Made by a program: the position numbers and the translations under genes
Origin: Nageia nagi
Lineage: Eukaryota > Pinophyta
Direction: 5' to 3'
Assembly (NCBI GenBank): GCA_050084985.1
Contig: JBITNC010000002.1
Location: 27,528,001 to 27,592,000, forward strand
DNA length: 64,000 nucleotides
The notes under the pieces: generated by a model
The model's input: the letters and a program-made list of their open reading frames with translations, nothing else
What the model was told of the DNA's origin: nothing
Databases searched by the model: none
Shown: piece by piece, positions 21,229 through 34,779 of the stretch
Layout of the letters: the number at the start of each line of letters is the position of its first letter
Numbering within the stretch: position 1 is the first letter of the stretch

Positions 21229-22210
21229 AACATCATTTATATATGGCTTAAAATCTATATCGAAAGTAAAATCATCATCATCACTATCATTATTATTATC
21301 ATTATCAATTTTTAATTTTTATATCATTTTGCATATCATCATCACTTGCACTAGTTAAGCATGAATTTGATAAACTAATTTCATCACAAGATTGTTTTCT
21401 ATTTTTTACTTTGCACAACATCCATATCTTTAGGCATATCTTGTTTAGGAGAAGGTGCAAATAAATCACTTATCATATTCAAATAATCAAGAAAATCACT
21501 TATAGTTGTAGCATCCATGCTAAATGTAAGATTTAGAGCTTTGCATAAAACTTTTAGAAATATAACAAAATAAGCACTTTTACACCATGCAAAATTAAAA
21601 ATAAATTACGAGCATGTATATCTATGGTGTGGGAAAAATTTTATGATACTAGATCTTTCAAAATTAAAGAAAAAAATCTTTGAAATTCAGTTTGTTATGC
21701 AAAAATATTTATTTGAAAATCTCTAGAAATATTGATAAAAATGCATGCAATAAGCTTAAATTAATCTCAAAAAGTTGCCTACTATGATGACCTATAGTTT
21801 TGACAAGTTTTTATCATGAAACAAGTCACCAAATAGTTGTAAAATATTTTCAAAATTTATGATTTTTCAATGTTATGTTTTTTGCAAAAAAATTTCTAAA
21901 ATTGATCAAAATATGAAAATTTTAACATAGTAAAATCAAAATTTTTTTCCAAGTATATTTATCCATGGTTTGGAAAAAATTCTCTAATGCTAGATCTCAC
22001 CAAATTGAACAAAATGACCTTCAAAAAATGGGTTTTTTTTTACAATGATGTACCTTAGAATTTTTTTTTCAAAGCAATAAAATTTTTAAAATTTGGAGAA
22101 AATTAATTCAACCAAAAAGAAAATAAAATCTAGTGTTTATAATGCAAAACTCCTTACAAAAAGTGATGCCTTGAAATAAAAATTCTAAGGTTTGTAAGAT
22201 CAATGAGGAT

Positions 22211-22219
22211 TTACCAAAA
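22211..22219 (-). promoter_or_regulatory. Primer-site-like sequence of the non-autonomous element
   Basis: TTTTGGTAA directly after the LTR end TCTACA on the minus strand. Tat-1 has TTTTGGTGAACC at the same place. The tRNA was not identified. Confidence 0.55.
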
Positions 22220-22894
22220 TGTAGATAATAAATTATGTAAATAATAATATAAACATAAATAATTCTATGAAGATGACACTTATTCAAATATACAGAAAAT
22301 AAATGAAAAGTGTGTATTTGATTATAACAAGGTAATCCTAAAGGTATGGTAGGGATATACTAAGGATTGGATCAGATCAAAAATTAGCATGTAGAAGATA
22401 GTCAATGGTGTAGACTAGCATTCATCATCTCCTTTGTCTATAGCTCTGGATCGTGAAGATGCACTATGTGGACGACATATGAACTATACGATGTAGATGT
22501 CATAAAACTTGTACAATTAGATAACACACAAAAGCATAGCATGTAACAATAGCTTAGAGTAAACAGATCTTCCAATAAGTGATGTTGAAAGACACTGTAA
22601 GTATAATGTATGGGACAACCACCTATCAAAGAGATTCGATAAGGATGTTATTTATAACCTACAAGGAAATAGAAAAGAGTAAAATCCAACTCATATATAT
22701 AATATAATCATTGTTGTATTCAAGATACTTTAAAATATGAACCATGGTAAATAATATAGCATTTAATATAACATATGGCATTGCATTGTAATATCAACTT
22801 TATCTTGGTATTTGTAATATTTCTTTTAACAATTTTAGAGATATTTAAAATATGATTTATTAAATAAATAATAAATTAGTTTTAGGTGTTTATA
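22220..22894 (-). repeat. 5' LTR of the non-autonomous element (minus strand)
   Basis: It is 675 bp, directly repeated at 18336-18908 apart from a block of about 100 bp rich in ATATAAC-type text that only this copy has. Confidence 0.85.
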
Positions 22895-22940
22895 CTTATT
22901 ATACTCATATTGCATATCCTCCTCTAGAAACTAACAATAA

Positions 22941-23080
22941 TATTTAGATATAATGCACCTACTAACCATATTTAGGTATAATATACCTATCAATCTTGTC
23001 TATGTATAATATATCTATTAAATTTATCTAAGTGTAATATACTTATTAATAATGTTTAGGTATATTATACCTATTAATTA
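22941..23080. repeat. Five tandem 28-bp units with a palindromic core
   Basis: Units start at 22941, 22969, 22997, 23025 and 23053. Each contains a dyad close to TAGGTATAATATACCTA. The period is exactly 28 bp in all five, but bases differ between units. Confidence 0.8.
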
Positions 23081-25348
23081 TTAAATACACAATCGATAGG
23101 GGCATATCTCCTTTTCCCCTATAATGGGTATACATGTCACCTTCTATTGATATGCTTCACATAACTAAGTAGCATGCCTTTTTGAAAATCATACAAAGTT
23201 ACTTCTATACTTGAGCATCCATCCATCCATAATGAATTTGAATCGACAAAGATAATGAAAATAATGTGCTCCATAGTTACCTCTTTTGGGGTCCTCCAAA
23301 TGCTTATATATTGGCATTCTAAAATGCTTTAATTTTTTCCTATCATTATGATGTGGATGGTAATATGGATCAATCATAGGTGGTTATTTTTTTTTGCTTT
23401 GGGCTTCATATTCTTCTTTGAGCTTATGTTCATCTTTATCCTTAATTTATGACTTTATAGGAATGATTTTAACTTGAGAGTCTTCATCTTCATTTTCAAC
23501 CTCATTTGTTTCCTCATCACGTAACCATGTAACATCTCAAGATACAACTACTACAAAAAGATCTGCTATGATATTCTCTTTCTTTAGCTTGATAGGCTCT
23601 TTAAACTATGAAATACCTTGTAATGTGACTTTCATTTTTTTGGTACTAAAGCTTCTTGTAGTTCTCTTCTACATTGAGATTAATTGTGCCTAATGTTTGA
23701 AAACTATATATCGTAAAAAATGGAATGCAAAATATACTTATCTACAGAGAACTTCAAATCTTCAAAAACTTGAATCTTCTTACCATGCATGTCTAAATCT
23801 TTAATATTTATTTTTTATAACATGAAGATTATTTACCACTTCCATGCTATGCAGTTATACTTGTAACTTGGAAGTATAAAAATCACTACATTCTCCTTTT
23901 GAATTTCACCATGAATTCACAACATTAATTTTTCCCAGTTATAATTATCTATTGCTTATGTTATTTTTTAACTCTTCTTCTTTTTCTTCTTCCATATGCT
24001 ACCAAGAGTTATGCTTTGCTTTACTTTCAATTGCTCAATACAATGTGCAATCTATGTTTTGCTTTACTTTCAATTGCTTAATACAATGTGCAATCTTTCT
24101 ATTTAAGATTTAGAATTAGAGCTATGTTTAATATTAATAAAGAATTTGCATATCTAGATTTGTATTTTAAACTACTAATCTCTTTCACCCTTTTCTAAAA
24201 AATTTGATAATAATATCCTTACCTAGTACTACAATTGAGGCAAATATTTTATTATTTATTATAAACTATATTTTTTTATTAAAAAAAGTAACTTTAAGGG
24301 ATCATTTCTTCCTTGACACCAATGTTATGTACATCTACAAACTGTCATTGGGAAGATCTTTGAATATTCTTTCTACTAGATCCAAAAAATTTCAAATCAT
24401 GATTTTATTATTATGATAATATCTTAAAATTAGAGTTATGAATTTGTCATAGGATCTACAATTTCTATGAAGTGGCTAAAAATATTATCCACTTTTTAGA
24501 TAGTATTTCTTACTTTCTTCTTAATAACATATAAGCTAGTAGGATAACATTAAAAATATATTTAAACGATCTTTCTATTAAGCTAAGAATCATGAGATTT
24601 CATCAGGTATGCATAGATAAATTTATGCCTTCTAGAATAACTCTAAAAAATTATTGGAAAACTTTTGCAATTATGTAAACTACATCCATAGTTGTTAAAA
24701 TTACTTCTACGACATTACTTATTATGAATTTACAAATAAAATACATGTAATAAAATTTATATTATAATATATGAAAATATGCTAGTATTTCTAAATTAAA
24801 CCCTTATTGCAGGGTAAAACTATTACAATGACCCTTATGGAAGGATTCGATACCATAAGATTCTGCTAAGTAGATCAAATGCATACTATTACAAGTTGAA
24901 AGTTAATATAAAATTATTGTAACTATTTGTAGATGTTATTTTTATTTATTGCATTAGTATTTCTTAATACTTGGGCCAATTATGCTTGACTCTTATGTAA
25001 TAATTAAATGTATACATGGATATATGAGATCTATTCTTAAGATAAAACATCTTGTTATGTAATCAATAATGTAGGATATCTTACATGGATTGGTAGAACT
25101 TGGTGTACTTATTTATGAGACACTTATACCTCATTTTTGTAATGCATGGTGATACATGATATTGATTTTTAATTATCTAATGCATGGAGATATATGTTGT
25201 TGGCTCATTTGAGCATGTTTATTAATTAATACATCATTTGTGGGGCTTAACTACCCACCCATATCTTATACATTATTTTTGTGTATGATTGCTTTATTTG
25301 GAAATATTATGGTGTTTGATTCTTAAGCAACACTTTCATAACTATTCA
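23081..25348. other. Unresolved degenerate repeats ending in an LTR-like boundary
   Basis: No gene or intact domain is seen. The region ends with CTATTCA followed by a primer site at 25349-25360, so its last few hundred bases are probably the end of a copia-type 5' LTR whose start I cannot place. A weak minus-strand frame at 23189-23377 has no known motif. Confidence 0.4.
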
Positions 25349-25360
25349 TGGTATCAAAGC
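25349..25360 (+). promoter_or_regulatory. Orphan primer binding site
   Basis: TGGTATCAAAGC is one base from the Met-type site TGGTATCAGAGC and directly follows a CA end. It marks a truncated LTR element whose interior is cut by the LTR at 25821. Confidence 0.65.
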
Positions 25361-25820
25361 TATTAGATATTCTATTAAAGGTTAATTAGAGGAATTAGGG
25401 TTTCTTTTCACAATAGAGGAGAGATTTTAAAATTTTTTTATTTTTAGTTATTAGATTTGAATTTTATCTAGTGGTTTTTTAGAAGAAAATATTTTTATAT
25501 ATGGTTAAAATTGAAGTTATCACTATACCAAAAGTGGGCTTTAGAGGTAGGTAAATTGAGGTGATTATGGGGTGATGATTTATAATCGCCTATATATGAG
25601 GTTTTAGTGGTGCTCTTTATGGGGTGATTCAATTTCTCATACATTTAATTGATATATTCAAATACTTAATTGATATGTTTTCATTTTTGGACTAACCTAA
25701 TAGGTCCTACAAATGCATGAGTTTAAATGGATATTAAAAGACTGATCTTATCCTATCTTTTAAGATCATTAAGATGTGATTTAGAATCATGGTTCATTTT
25801 AAGACCACCTTTATCCATAG

Positions 25821-26365
25821 TGTTGGAATGTATAATGCATTATTGTAAGATCTCTTCATGTAATTCTTTTAATACTTAAAGGTATCTCTAGTACCTTAAG
25901 TATTTAGTGAATATAATAATGTAAATTCACTAATACTTAAAAGTATCCCTAGATACCTTTTAAGCATGTGTGAATAAAATAATGTAACTTATATTACACT
26001 CCATATCATGAGCATTCCCCTTGGATAAAAGGGTGATCCATGTCATAACATTGTACAATGGTTAAAAGGGCGATCTAAGGGAGGATTTTGGCCTATAAAT
26101 AAAGGGTCCTTTCCTTAAGATTACTCACTTAAGTTTGTAGAAAAGTTATTCTCTTGTCTAGGTTGTGTGATAAGTGAGTTGGTGTAAGAAAGTGCTCTTT
26201 AAGAATAAAATCTTAAATTAGTGGATGTACTCCCATGGTTGGAGGAATATTGGTGTCATATTATGTGAATGATACATTGAGATTATGTTCTTAATGCTTA
26301 AGAAATTTGATAAAGCTTTCATGTGATATTGAAAATTAAGAATTTACTCACTTAGGCTTATTTCA
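25821..26365 (+). repeat. Copia LTR copy A (solo or truncated)
   Basis: It starts TGTTGGAATGTATAATGC and has TATAAATA at 26094-26101. It matches the LTRs at 29249 and 30639. The text after it (CATCTAGAGCATCC) looks like a damaged primer site, but no gag-pol follows and no target duplication is clear. Confidence 0.8.
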
Positions 26366-27327
26366 TTCATCTAGAGCATCCACAAGGCCAACCACTCGAG
26401 TTAAACATACCAAAAATGTGAGAAGCCAAGGGTCTTGCAATTACCCACTTGCAATATCTAAATATTCCTTGCTAAATGATATGACAAATGATAAAAAGAT
26501 AAAATGAAGTGAAGGGTAAGATATTTGTCTATTGTGAATCTCCCAAAATGCCAAATGACCTACAAAACAAATATTTGAGAGGATTTCTAAGCTCTAGGTC
26601 CTTGAGACCTAGAGCTACGCAAGATGGAATTATATTCTTGTAAACCCCTTAAGCCTTGAGTCAATAAGGCACTCAAAAAATAGCTCAATGCCCATGATGC
26701 AATCTAACATAGATTAAATAAAATATAAAATGATTTATTAGTCATTTAAAAATAAACTAAACTAATCTAGCCTAAGTATACAGGAGACTAACCTAGAATA
26801 TGCTAAAATGCAACCATGCATAAGTGGATTAGAAATTACCCAAAAGGATATGATTTGATGCACTTGTATGAACTCAAAGACCTACAAAATAATTTGAAAC
26901 AATGTTAGTCTATCCAAAATCCAATCACATGAGTTTTACCTTAGATTCCCTTACTTGGATGAGGATAAAAGATCCCTTTCTTCCTTAAAGAATGATGAGT
27001 TGAGCTCACATGGGGTGTACCAAGATACTAATATTCACATACATAGTTAAAAGGAGGCTAAGCATGCAAGAAGTAATGAGGTAGATGTTTGTGAGTGAGA
27101 GGGAAATTATTTTAAATTGTTTTTTATAATTTGATAGGTACCAAATGGTAGGTTGGTTAGGGATAGGATTCATAAAGTGGTAACAAGGGATCAAGTTACT
27201 AAAAATAGTTGCATGAGAGCTATTGTGTAGGGTCGATGAGTTGATGTGGTCATGATAAGCTCTAATACATATCAAATCATCATGAGTTGCCTAAGCTAGG
27301 TGAATAAGCAATTTTTAGGTGTTTATA
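26366..27327 (-). repeat. Probable minus-strand gypsy 3' LTR
   Basis: At 27327 the minus strand begins TATAAACACCTAAAAATTGC. This matches the LTR start of the element at 18336-22894. A purine tract (GGTACAAAAAGGGGCATC, 27328-27345) directly precedes it. The other end of the LTR and its partner were not found. Confidence 0.5.
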
Positions 27328-27345
27328 GATGCCCCTTTTTGTACC

Positions 27346-29248
27346 AATTTTTGCAAGATGAAAAATGAAATTTCATGAGATACAAAATGTAGTACAAAAA
27401 TGGTAAATATGTGCAATATGGTGCTAGTATGTGCTATGATGATAAGATTGATACAATCTCATCATGAGTACATATAGCTATAAGACCTCATGGTACCAAC
27501 ACTATCATGTCGTAACTAGTTTGTACTTGGGAAAAAGAGGTGTGATAATGGTGCAATCATGGCAATAAAATGCTAAAAATAAATGATCATAAAATGAAAC
27601 TGTAAAACATACTATACAATGATGCAACATAGCCATGTTAAGTAACCAAAAATAGAAGAAAATGATCTCTATTTTTCTCCATCATTCGAAGGGTGAAATG
27701 ATAAATGATTTCTACTTTACCCTATCAATCAAAGGATGAAATGATTAATTATTTTTACTTTTCCCTAGAATTAAAAGGGTGAAATTATATCAACAAATTT
27801 ATGTCAAATGATATGATCTGATAGGCAACATAGTCATATCGAGTGATCAAGCATAGGCTTATAGAACTAACAAGTGTTTAACCATAGCATGCATGCATAC
27901 AACACCTAAACAAGATGTAACACCAAATGATAAATGATAAAATATGTTAAATAGTTAATACAACAAGTAGGAAGACAAAACTAAAATGTTGATTTTGCAA
28001 AAAATTGATCACACCTATAGGGCTGCCTGACAAGACAACTATGATAGAGAATGTGAAATGATTAGGTGATTACATCCTTCTCATCGATCAATGAGGGAAA
28101 AAAGTGTGACATAATTGATGAGAAAAGTGATCAAATTAGAATGAATAGTTTGTTATAGACCAGTTGGTTCTAATTGGTATGACGGTTAAAGAGATCAGCT
28201 GGTTGGATCGACTAAGGCAACTAGTTGACTAATCGATGATCCGGTTGGACCTATGACAGGTTAAAAACAAAAAGAATAACTCATGTTTTCATTTTGAAAA
28301 CTTATATATTACATATTGGAGCTTTGATTGAGGGAACAATTCTTACCATTTTTAAGAGTAAAGATTAACTCAATTGACTGAGAGAGTGATTGGGACGAGA
28401 TGATGGTAGCAGTAATAAGCAAAGAGGGTTCATCAGGTGGTCCCTCACATGGAGGAGATAGGCACTCTAATAAGCAGGTAAGTGGCTAAAAACTTGACCA
28501 TTTTTAATTTTGAAAGAGTAGTTAATTAGCTCACCATGGATAATGCAGATAAAATGAAGTTTATTTTAAGTTTTAACGATTAAAAATTACTTAAAATGGA
28601 AAAAATGTAGGAGAAAATCCAAACCCTAAGGCATTACCAAAATTTTGATTTAACGAAATAAGCTTGTACTCAAAATGTAGGGGAAAATATTTAGAATATT
28701 TTTAGTAGAATAAAATGTTGATTTTATGCATTTTTGATGTATTTTTTCATGATTTTTAATCATGGGGGCTAGGGTACTAATGGGTTGTATTCAGCCCTAC
28801 CAATTGGTGTTTTGTAGATTGATCTTGATTATTGGACCGATGGGCAACCCATTGATTAAACCCAGGTTAGGCTAACCCAAGACTAATTGATTGATTAGTC
28901 AATCACCAAAATAGTCAACTAATTGGTCTACAAAGAATCAATTAGTAAACCCTAATTGGCTTGCAAAAAACTAATTCAAAAGATAAATAAAGTTTAAGAA
29001 AAACTTTATAAACAAAATGATAAAAGTTGACAAAGATACAAATATAGGATCAAACAACAACTAGACATGATACACTAGGCACAAAATTGATAGACGTAAC
29101 ATGAAACATAGGATAGATTACATATAAAATGAATACTAACTTAGGAAAAATTGGACTAACTTTGTAAAATAGGATCAAACACTAAATTTAATTAGGTTTT
29201 TGACATTGCTACTTAAACTTGTTCTAGGAAAAGACTTGATGCAAATTA
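27346..29248. other. Degenerate interior of an old gypsy element or spacer
   Basis: No gag or pol motif is visible in any frame. Two patches (28146-28262 and 28800-28980) are dense in short words such as CTAATTGG, GACTAATC and their complements. Nothing else is recognisable. Confidence 0.35.
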
Positions 29249-29804
29249 TGTTGGAATGTATAATGCATTATTATAATATCTATTAATGTAATTCACTTAA
29301 TACTTCAAGGTATCTTAGATACCTTACATATTTATTGAATAAGGTAATGTAAATTCACTAATACTTAAAAGTATCCCTAGATACCTTTTAAGTATTGGTG
29401 AATAAAATAATGTAACTTGTCTTACACTCCATCTCATGGTCATGCCCCTTGGGTAAAAGGGTGATGCATGACATGATTTTGTACAATGGTTAAAAGAGTA
29501 ATTCAAGGGAGGATTTTGGCCTATAAATAGAGGACCCTCTTCTTGTGATTACTCACTCAAGTTTGTAGTATTATTATGCTTTAGGATTGTTAGGAGAAGT
29601 ATGAATAGTTGTTGTAAGAGAGTGCATCTTAAGAATAAAGATCTTAGATTAGTGGATGTACTCTCATGGTTAGAGGAACCACTTTATATTGGTGTTAAGT
29701 TTGTGAGATTAGTTATTGTGTTATGCTATTATGTTGATATTTTAGTGAGCTTTCTTGAGATCTTGGTTTAATAGAGATTTAGTCATTTAGTATGAGTTCT
29801 CTCA
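29249..29804 (+). repeat. Copia LTR copy B with primer site
   Basis: It is 556 bp, with TATAAATA at 29522-29529. It is followed by TGGTATCAAAGCC (29807-29819), so it is the 5' LTR of an element. Only about 0.8 kb of leader remains before Copia-2 begins at 30639. Confidence 0.88.
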
Positions 29805-29806
29805 AG

Positions 29807-29819
29807 TGGTATCAAAGCC
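29807..29819 (+). promoter_or_regulatory. Primer binding site after LTR B
   Basis: TGGTATCAAAGCC, Met-type, two bases after the LTR end CTCTCA. Confidence 0.8.
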
Positions 29820-30638
29820 ATCCTTGAAGGCTCATCTTCAACATTTTAGAGATTATTCCTACTTCTTCTCCATACTTTATTGGTGAAGTAACATCCATTT
29901 TAAAGTATAACATCTCTCATTTATTAATTTTGGATTATTTTCATTGATACTAACATATTTTTTATATGTATTAGTTCAATTTTTTTGGAAATTTTGCTTA
30001 CATCAATACTACATTTTAGCAATTTTGCATCATAAAGTTGCATTTTAACACTATGATGCAAGATGCATCACTATTTGGTATGTCTATGTCAATCTAGATA
30101 AATCATTTTTTATGCATTGGTTGACACATTGTTTGATGTATTTGAGTGCGTAAAACAATGCATCAAGTGATACATGGAATAGAAAAAAAGCATGGATCAT
30201 GCACATAGATCATGGCATGATTTGCTATTGATCATCAATGCATTCCCTTGATTGAAGGTGGATTTTTAATGGCAAGTATTATGCCATTGATGAGTAAATG
30301 AAGGAATTTTCCCTTTATAAGAGAATTTTTAGTCATGTAGGTCTGTAGGAGTTGAAGATATGTTGAAGAACATATATATTAGTATGTATTTGCATTTTGT
30401 GGTAAACAAAATGTGTATTGCATGCTTCAACCACCCATAAAGTTTGGTAGATGAGTCCCTAAAAGTTTGGTGGATGCTTGTGAAGTTTTTGACTATATGC
30501 TCAAATGACACATCTTCTCATGGAATATGATAATTTTAGGTTACCAAAGAAATAGATTTTCTCCATAGGCATTGAAATTGTTTCATCAAATGTAATAAAC
30601 ACTAGTAGTAGTACAACCAAATGAATTCACCTTTCCCA
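29820..30638 (+). other. Truncated leader of the LTR-B element
   Basis: AT-rich leader text without open frames of note. It is interrupted by LTR C of Copia-2. Confidence 0.55.
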
Positions 30639-31136
30639 TGTTGGAATGTATAATGCATTATTGTAAAGGTTTTGTAATAATCTTCTATGTAAGTTCACTA
30701 ATACTTAAGGGTATCATTTGATACTTTAGTATTTAAGTGAATATGATAATGTAACTTGTCCTACACTCCATGTCATGAGCATGCCCCTTGGGTAAAAGGA
30801 TGTGCATGTCATGCTTTTGTACATTAGGTCAAAGGGTGATCCAAAGAGGGATTTTGGCCTATAAATAGAAGGCTCCCTCTTTGGATCATAAACCAATTTG
30901 TGGAGTAAAGTTATGCTAGAGAATAGTTTTTAGAAGATAATAATAGGAGGATTGTAGGAGTTCATATTTGTAAAATAGTGAGATCTACTTAGTGGATGTA
31001 CTCCTAGTTGGAGGAACCACTTATATCTTGTGTTATTTTTTGTGAGATTACTTTGTGAGTTTGTTAGATGTGATTTGTGAGCTTACATGTGATCTTGGGA
31101 GTTTAATATTGCATTAGTTATAGTTCAATTATTTCA
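30639..31136 (+). repeat. Copia-2 5' LTR (copy C)
   Basis: It is 498 bp, starting TGTTGGAATGTATAATGC and ending ATTATTTCA. TATAAATA is at 30860-30867. It belongs with copies A and B, not with LTR D at the other end of the element. Confidence 0.88.
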
Positions 31137-31138
31137 TT

Positions 31139-31151
31139 TGGTATTAGAGCC
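31139..31151 (+). promoter_or_regulatory. Primer binding site of Copia-2
   Basis: TGGTATTAGAGCC, Met-type with one change, two bases after the LTR. Confidence 0.8.
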
Positions 31152-33819
31152 TTGGTGTGAAGGCTCCTCTTCAACTTTTTGGTGGATCTTCATCCTTCAT
31201 TTTGATGGTTCTTCAACTTGGAGGTCTTAATCCTACTCTTCATTATGAGGTAAAAGAGCTTCAAAGGTATAACCTCCTTTCTTTCTTGGATCATTTCATT
31301 ATGATACTAACATATTTTATGTTATGTGTTAGTCTATTTCCATTGCAAAACATGTTTAAATTTAGCAATATATTGTTATGCAATCTTTTGTTAGTAACAT
31401 TTTTTTATGATTAGTTGTAATCATTTACAAAAGATGTTTAATATGTTGCTATAACTTCTTAGTTTGAAATAAAAAATATATTGATATTTTTTATAATAAA
31501 AAAAAACTTATGATTGTGTACAAAAATTATTATTATATTTTCTACACAATTATTTTTATATATAACACTATATTATTTCTTTACAATATATATATTTTTA
31601 TCCATTTATGTTTTTTAAATAATGATTGGTGGAAAAGCTATATTTTTTAATGTTTTTATAACAAAATAAAAAATATATATATGGAAAATATAGGAGAGGT
31701 GCAAGTTGTTTGCTTTCAAGCAGTGGCCATCTCTGTGGCCTCAGCCTTGCATCGCTTCTCTCGGCTCATGCTAGCCTTTTCTTATGCCTTTGCTTTCACA
31801 CATTGTTAAAATCATGATGGTGTTAGCTCCTACAGACATGTTGTTCTCCCTACCAGTGTGATATTCTCTCTTGAACCCTAAGTCCTCTTATGCTTTGCAT
31901 GCATGATTTTCTTCTCTACCCCCATTGACTATTATCTTGCCCTCGGCTCTGGTTGATACCAGTTGTGGATGTGGTGCATTTAGCCAACCATACCTACTCA
32001 TTTTGATGGAATTTGAGTATTACATGATAAGGGGGAGCTAATACCCTCCTGGTATCAAGAAACCTCCTCTCATAGGGTTAAGCAACCTCCCCCTTTTCTA
32101 TTGACCATCCTTATAACCCAACTAATGTCTTCTCTACCAGTGCACTCTATCACCCTCCAACTGGCCAGAGTCTTCTACTAACCCCTCCTACTTTCTTTGC
32201 TCAACTTGATAACCCTACTTATGCATCAACCCCTTTCTCCTTGGATGCCTTTAGACCTCTTCATGAGTCCAGTTAGTTGTCTCTTTTTTTCCTTTAATAA
32301 ATGTTAAGTCCTTTTTTTATTAAAACCCCTACTTCAAGTCTTTTTACTTATCCATGCAAGTGTAGTTCTTTAATTTTTTTGCAAACTTGGTGGATAATTT
32401 TAGTACATTTCTTAAATACCTCATTTAAATCCTTCCTTGTTGAAAGGGTTTAACCAAATAAGTGTCTTTATTTAAAATTTAAAGACATAGAAGGAGTATT
32501 GTTTTGAAAGGTACTTTACTTTTTTTTTGAGAAATTTTAGGAGGAATTTTTTAGGCATTTTTTAAAGTAATTTTTTTAAAGCTATATAAGGTATAAGGCA
32601 TTAAAATAAGGGAAGTACTTAATTTATTTTTGGTAGAAATTAGTTTCCTTAGTACTTATTTTTTTATAGTGCAAATATGGCATTATTTTAATTATTTTGT
32701 CTAAGTGATTATTGAAAGGATCAAGATTATTTTTAAGTAAAAAGGGAGAATATTTTATGAATATTTTTTTTTACTTAAAATTCCTTTGTACAAATGTTAA
32801 AATAATACATGCCTATCACTTAGAATTATTATTTTTTGGATGCCTCTTAAGTGTTTACTTTAAAAAAATTCCTTATGCAAAGTTAACTTGTACAAACTAT
32901 GAAAATGATGCATGTTTATTCCTTATGCAAACTTATAAATGGACTTATGCAAACTATGAAAATGATGTATGTTTATGCAAAGTTATGAATGAACTTGAGC
33001 AAAATATGGAATTATGTAAAGATGTCCTTTAGGGGTTAGTAAACAAAACCCATTGGACTCTTAGGTTTCAAATTATGAATGGATGATGTTTCATTTATGC
33101 ACTTTATGTTTTGCATATTTGCTTTATTTATTTATATAAAAATTGCAAACATTGAATGAGAAACCTCCTAAAATGAACAAATCTATACATACATTCCACA
33201 ACATCACTTGTTTGGAGAGCCATGAGGTGAGGATAGGTGGAATGGAGCTTTTAATTTTGATGATACAAATGGTGAAAAGTTTGTACTTCTCAATTGCCCT
33301 TAAGTCCTCTATTGGTTTGGATATAAGTCCAATAGGTGGATGGGCTTGTGTGTAGTGATACCACATGTCTACACATCCATTCAGGGATTATCCTGATAAC
33401 CTAAGAGGACAACTTGAAACTTAATCAAGATTAATAATTTTGTTGATCCAATAAATATCATAACCTTAGAAAATAGTAGGTAATCCTCTTTGTGAGAAAG
33501 TATAATATTGACCAAGGTGACTTAGTTGAGGATTGGTAGTACTTGGGCTCCTCTTATGCTGACATCTAGGTGAAGGCCTAATTTTAGATAAGAAAATAAG
33601 CCTCAACAATGTCACTCTACATCTATGATTCTTAAGATGAGAAATGTATTTTGGTACATGATTTATTATTTGAGTTGTAGAACATTTGCACTAGTGAATC
33701 AAATCAAGCATATCTTAGTTAATTAAATGTAACATGTATTACTATCTTGGTTAAAACTTAACATATAGTGTTGTTTATTAAACCAAATGCTTATTATTTT
33801 TCACAATTTTATGTAATAA
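31152..33819 (+). other. Long leader of Copia-2 with a GC-richer island
   Basis: About 2.7 kb without a convincing gene. The island is at about 31690-32280 and is pyrimidine-rich on the plus strand. Flanks are poly-T and poly-A rich. Open frames at 32712-33032 and 33143-33355 have no known domain. Confidence 0.55.
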
Positions 33820-34720
33820 ATGGGAGACTCCTTTTTATCCAAACACATTCTTGATGGTTCCAATTTTAGGATTTGGAAACCATGAATGAAAGCTAAATTG
33901 CATGCAAGGAAGCTTTGGCAAATAGTGAATGAGAGCTTTGTTGCTCCTATAGATGAGAAGGCACTTGAAGCCTACAACACAAAGAATGAGTTGGCAACCT
34001 CTATGATTTTTCTTATAGTTTCAAATGATGTGCTCCTGATGATTTCCTCTTCAACTTTAGTAAAGAAAGCTTGGGATAAGCTTAAGCAAATCTACCTTGG
34101 TTCAAAGTTTTCAAGAAGCTTTAACATTCTCCAAAAGTTGCTTCAATCTCATTAAGAAAAAGATGAAAATGTTACCATCTAATTGAACAAAATCATTGAC
34201 CTAAGGATCTAACTTGTTGCTTTTGGATACAATTGGATCAATGATGAGTTCATGGTATTCATCATTCTTTAAAGCTTTTCTACAAAGTTTTTAAACTTTG
34301 CAATGGTTATGAAAATAAGGCTTGATGATGAAGAATAAGTCTTCTCCCTTGAGAACCTTTCTAAGCTCATTTTGAAGCATGAGGAAACCCTTAACAAAAA
34401 GGTGTTGATTTCTTCTCCTAAAGATAATAACATTGCTCTTGGAGCAACCAAAACTCCTTTCAAGAGGAATTTCAACCATCAAAAGAAATTTTATCCTTAT
34501 TCCTTCAAAAGGTTTGAGAAAAGAGGAAATGGAAAAAATATCAATGGGAACAACAACAACAATAGCATGAATAATGACAAGAATAACCACTTCAAATAAA
34601 GAGATGGAAAAGGCAAAGCAAATAATTCATATTTTAAGAAAAAGTTTGATGGTAATTGTAACTATTGTGGCATCCAAGGTCACAAAGAAGTTGATTTCTA
34701 CAAAATAAAAGAGAAGAAAT
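33820..34720 (+). pseudogene. gag: Copia-2 gag
   Basis: It starts MGDSFLSKHILDGSNF and has a stop at residue 22. The rest follows Copia-1 gag closely (AKLHARKLWQIVNE, AWDKLKQIYLGSKFSRS). More stops and a frameshift occur near 34155-34330. The zinc knuckle near 34650-34715 reads C-x2-C-x4-H-x4-F, so the last cysteine is lost. Confidence 0.85.
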
Positions 34721-34779
34721 TAACAAAGGTAATGGTAAGGTAAAGAACTTCAAAGGAAAGAAAAAAATTCAAGTTGGTT

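Larger units (their letters stand above)
18336..22894 (-). mobile_element. Non-autonomous LTR element on the minus strand, no gag-pol
   Basis: Direct LTRs at 18336-18908 and 22220-22894 are flanked by perfect CTTAT duplications (18331-18335 and 22895-22899). On the minus strand the LTR starts TGTAAACACCTAAAAATG and ends GTCTACA or TCTACA. A purine tract precedes the 3' LTR and TTTTGGTAA follows the 5' LTR as a primer-like site. The 3.3-kb interior has no gag, reverse transcriptase or integrase; one small frame is seen. The LTR ends and primer site match those of Tat-1, so it was probably moved by proteins of that gypsy lineage. Confidence 0.85.

Noticed and set aside
25513-25640. CACTATACCAAAAGTGGGC, which resembles the end of a CACTA DNA transposon
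   Set aside because: No matching inverted end or 3-bp target duplication was found nearby, and no transposase is present.
25821-29804. LTR copies A and B as the two ends of one element
   Set aside because: B is followed by a primer site and is not preceded by a polypurine tract, so it is a 5' LTR. No common target duplication exists and the interior has no copia genes.
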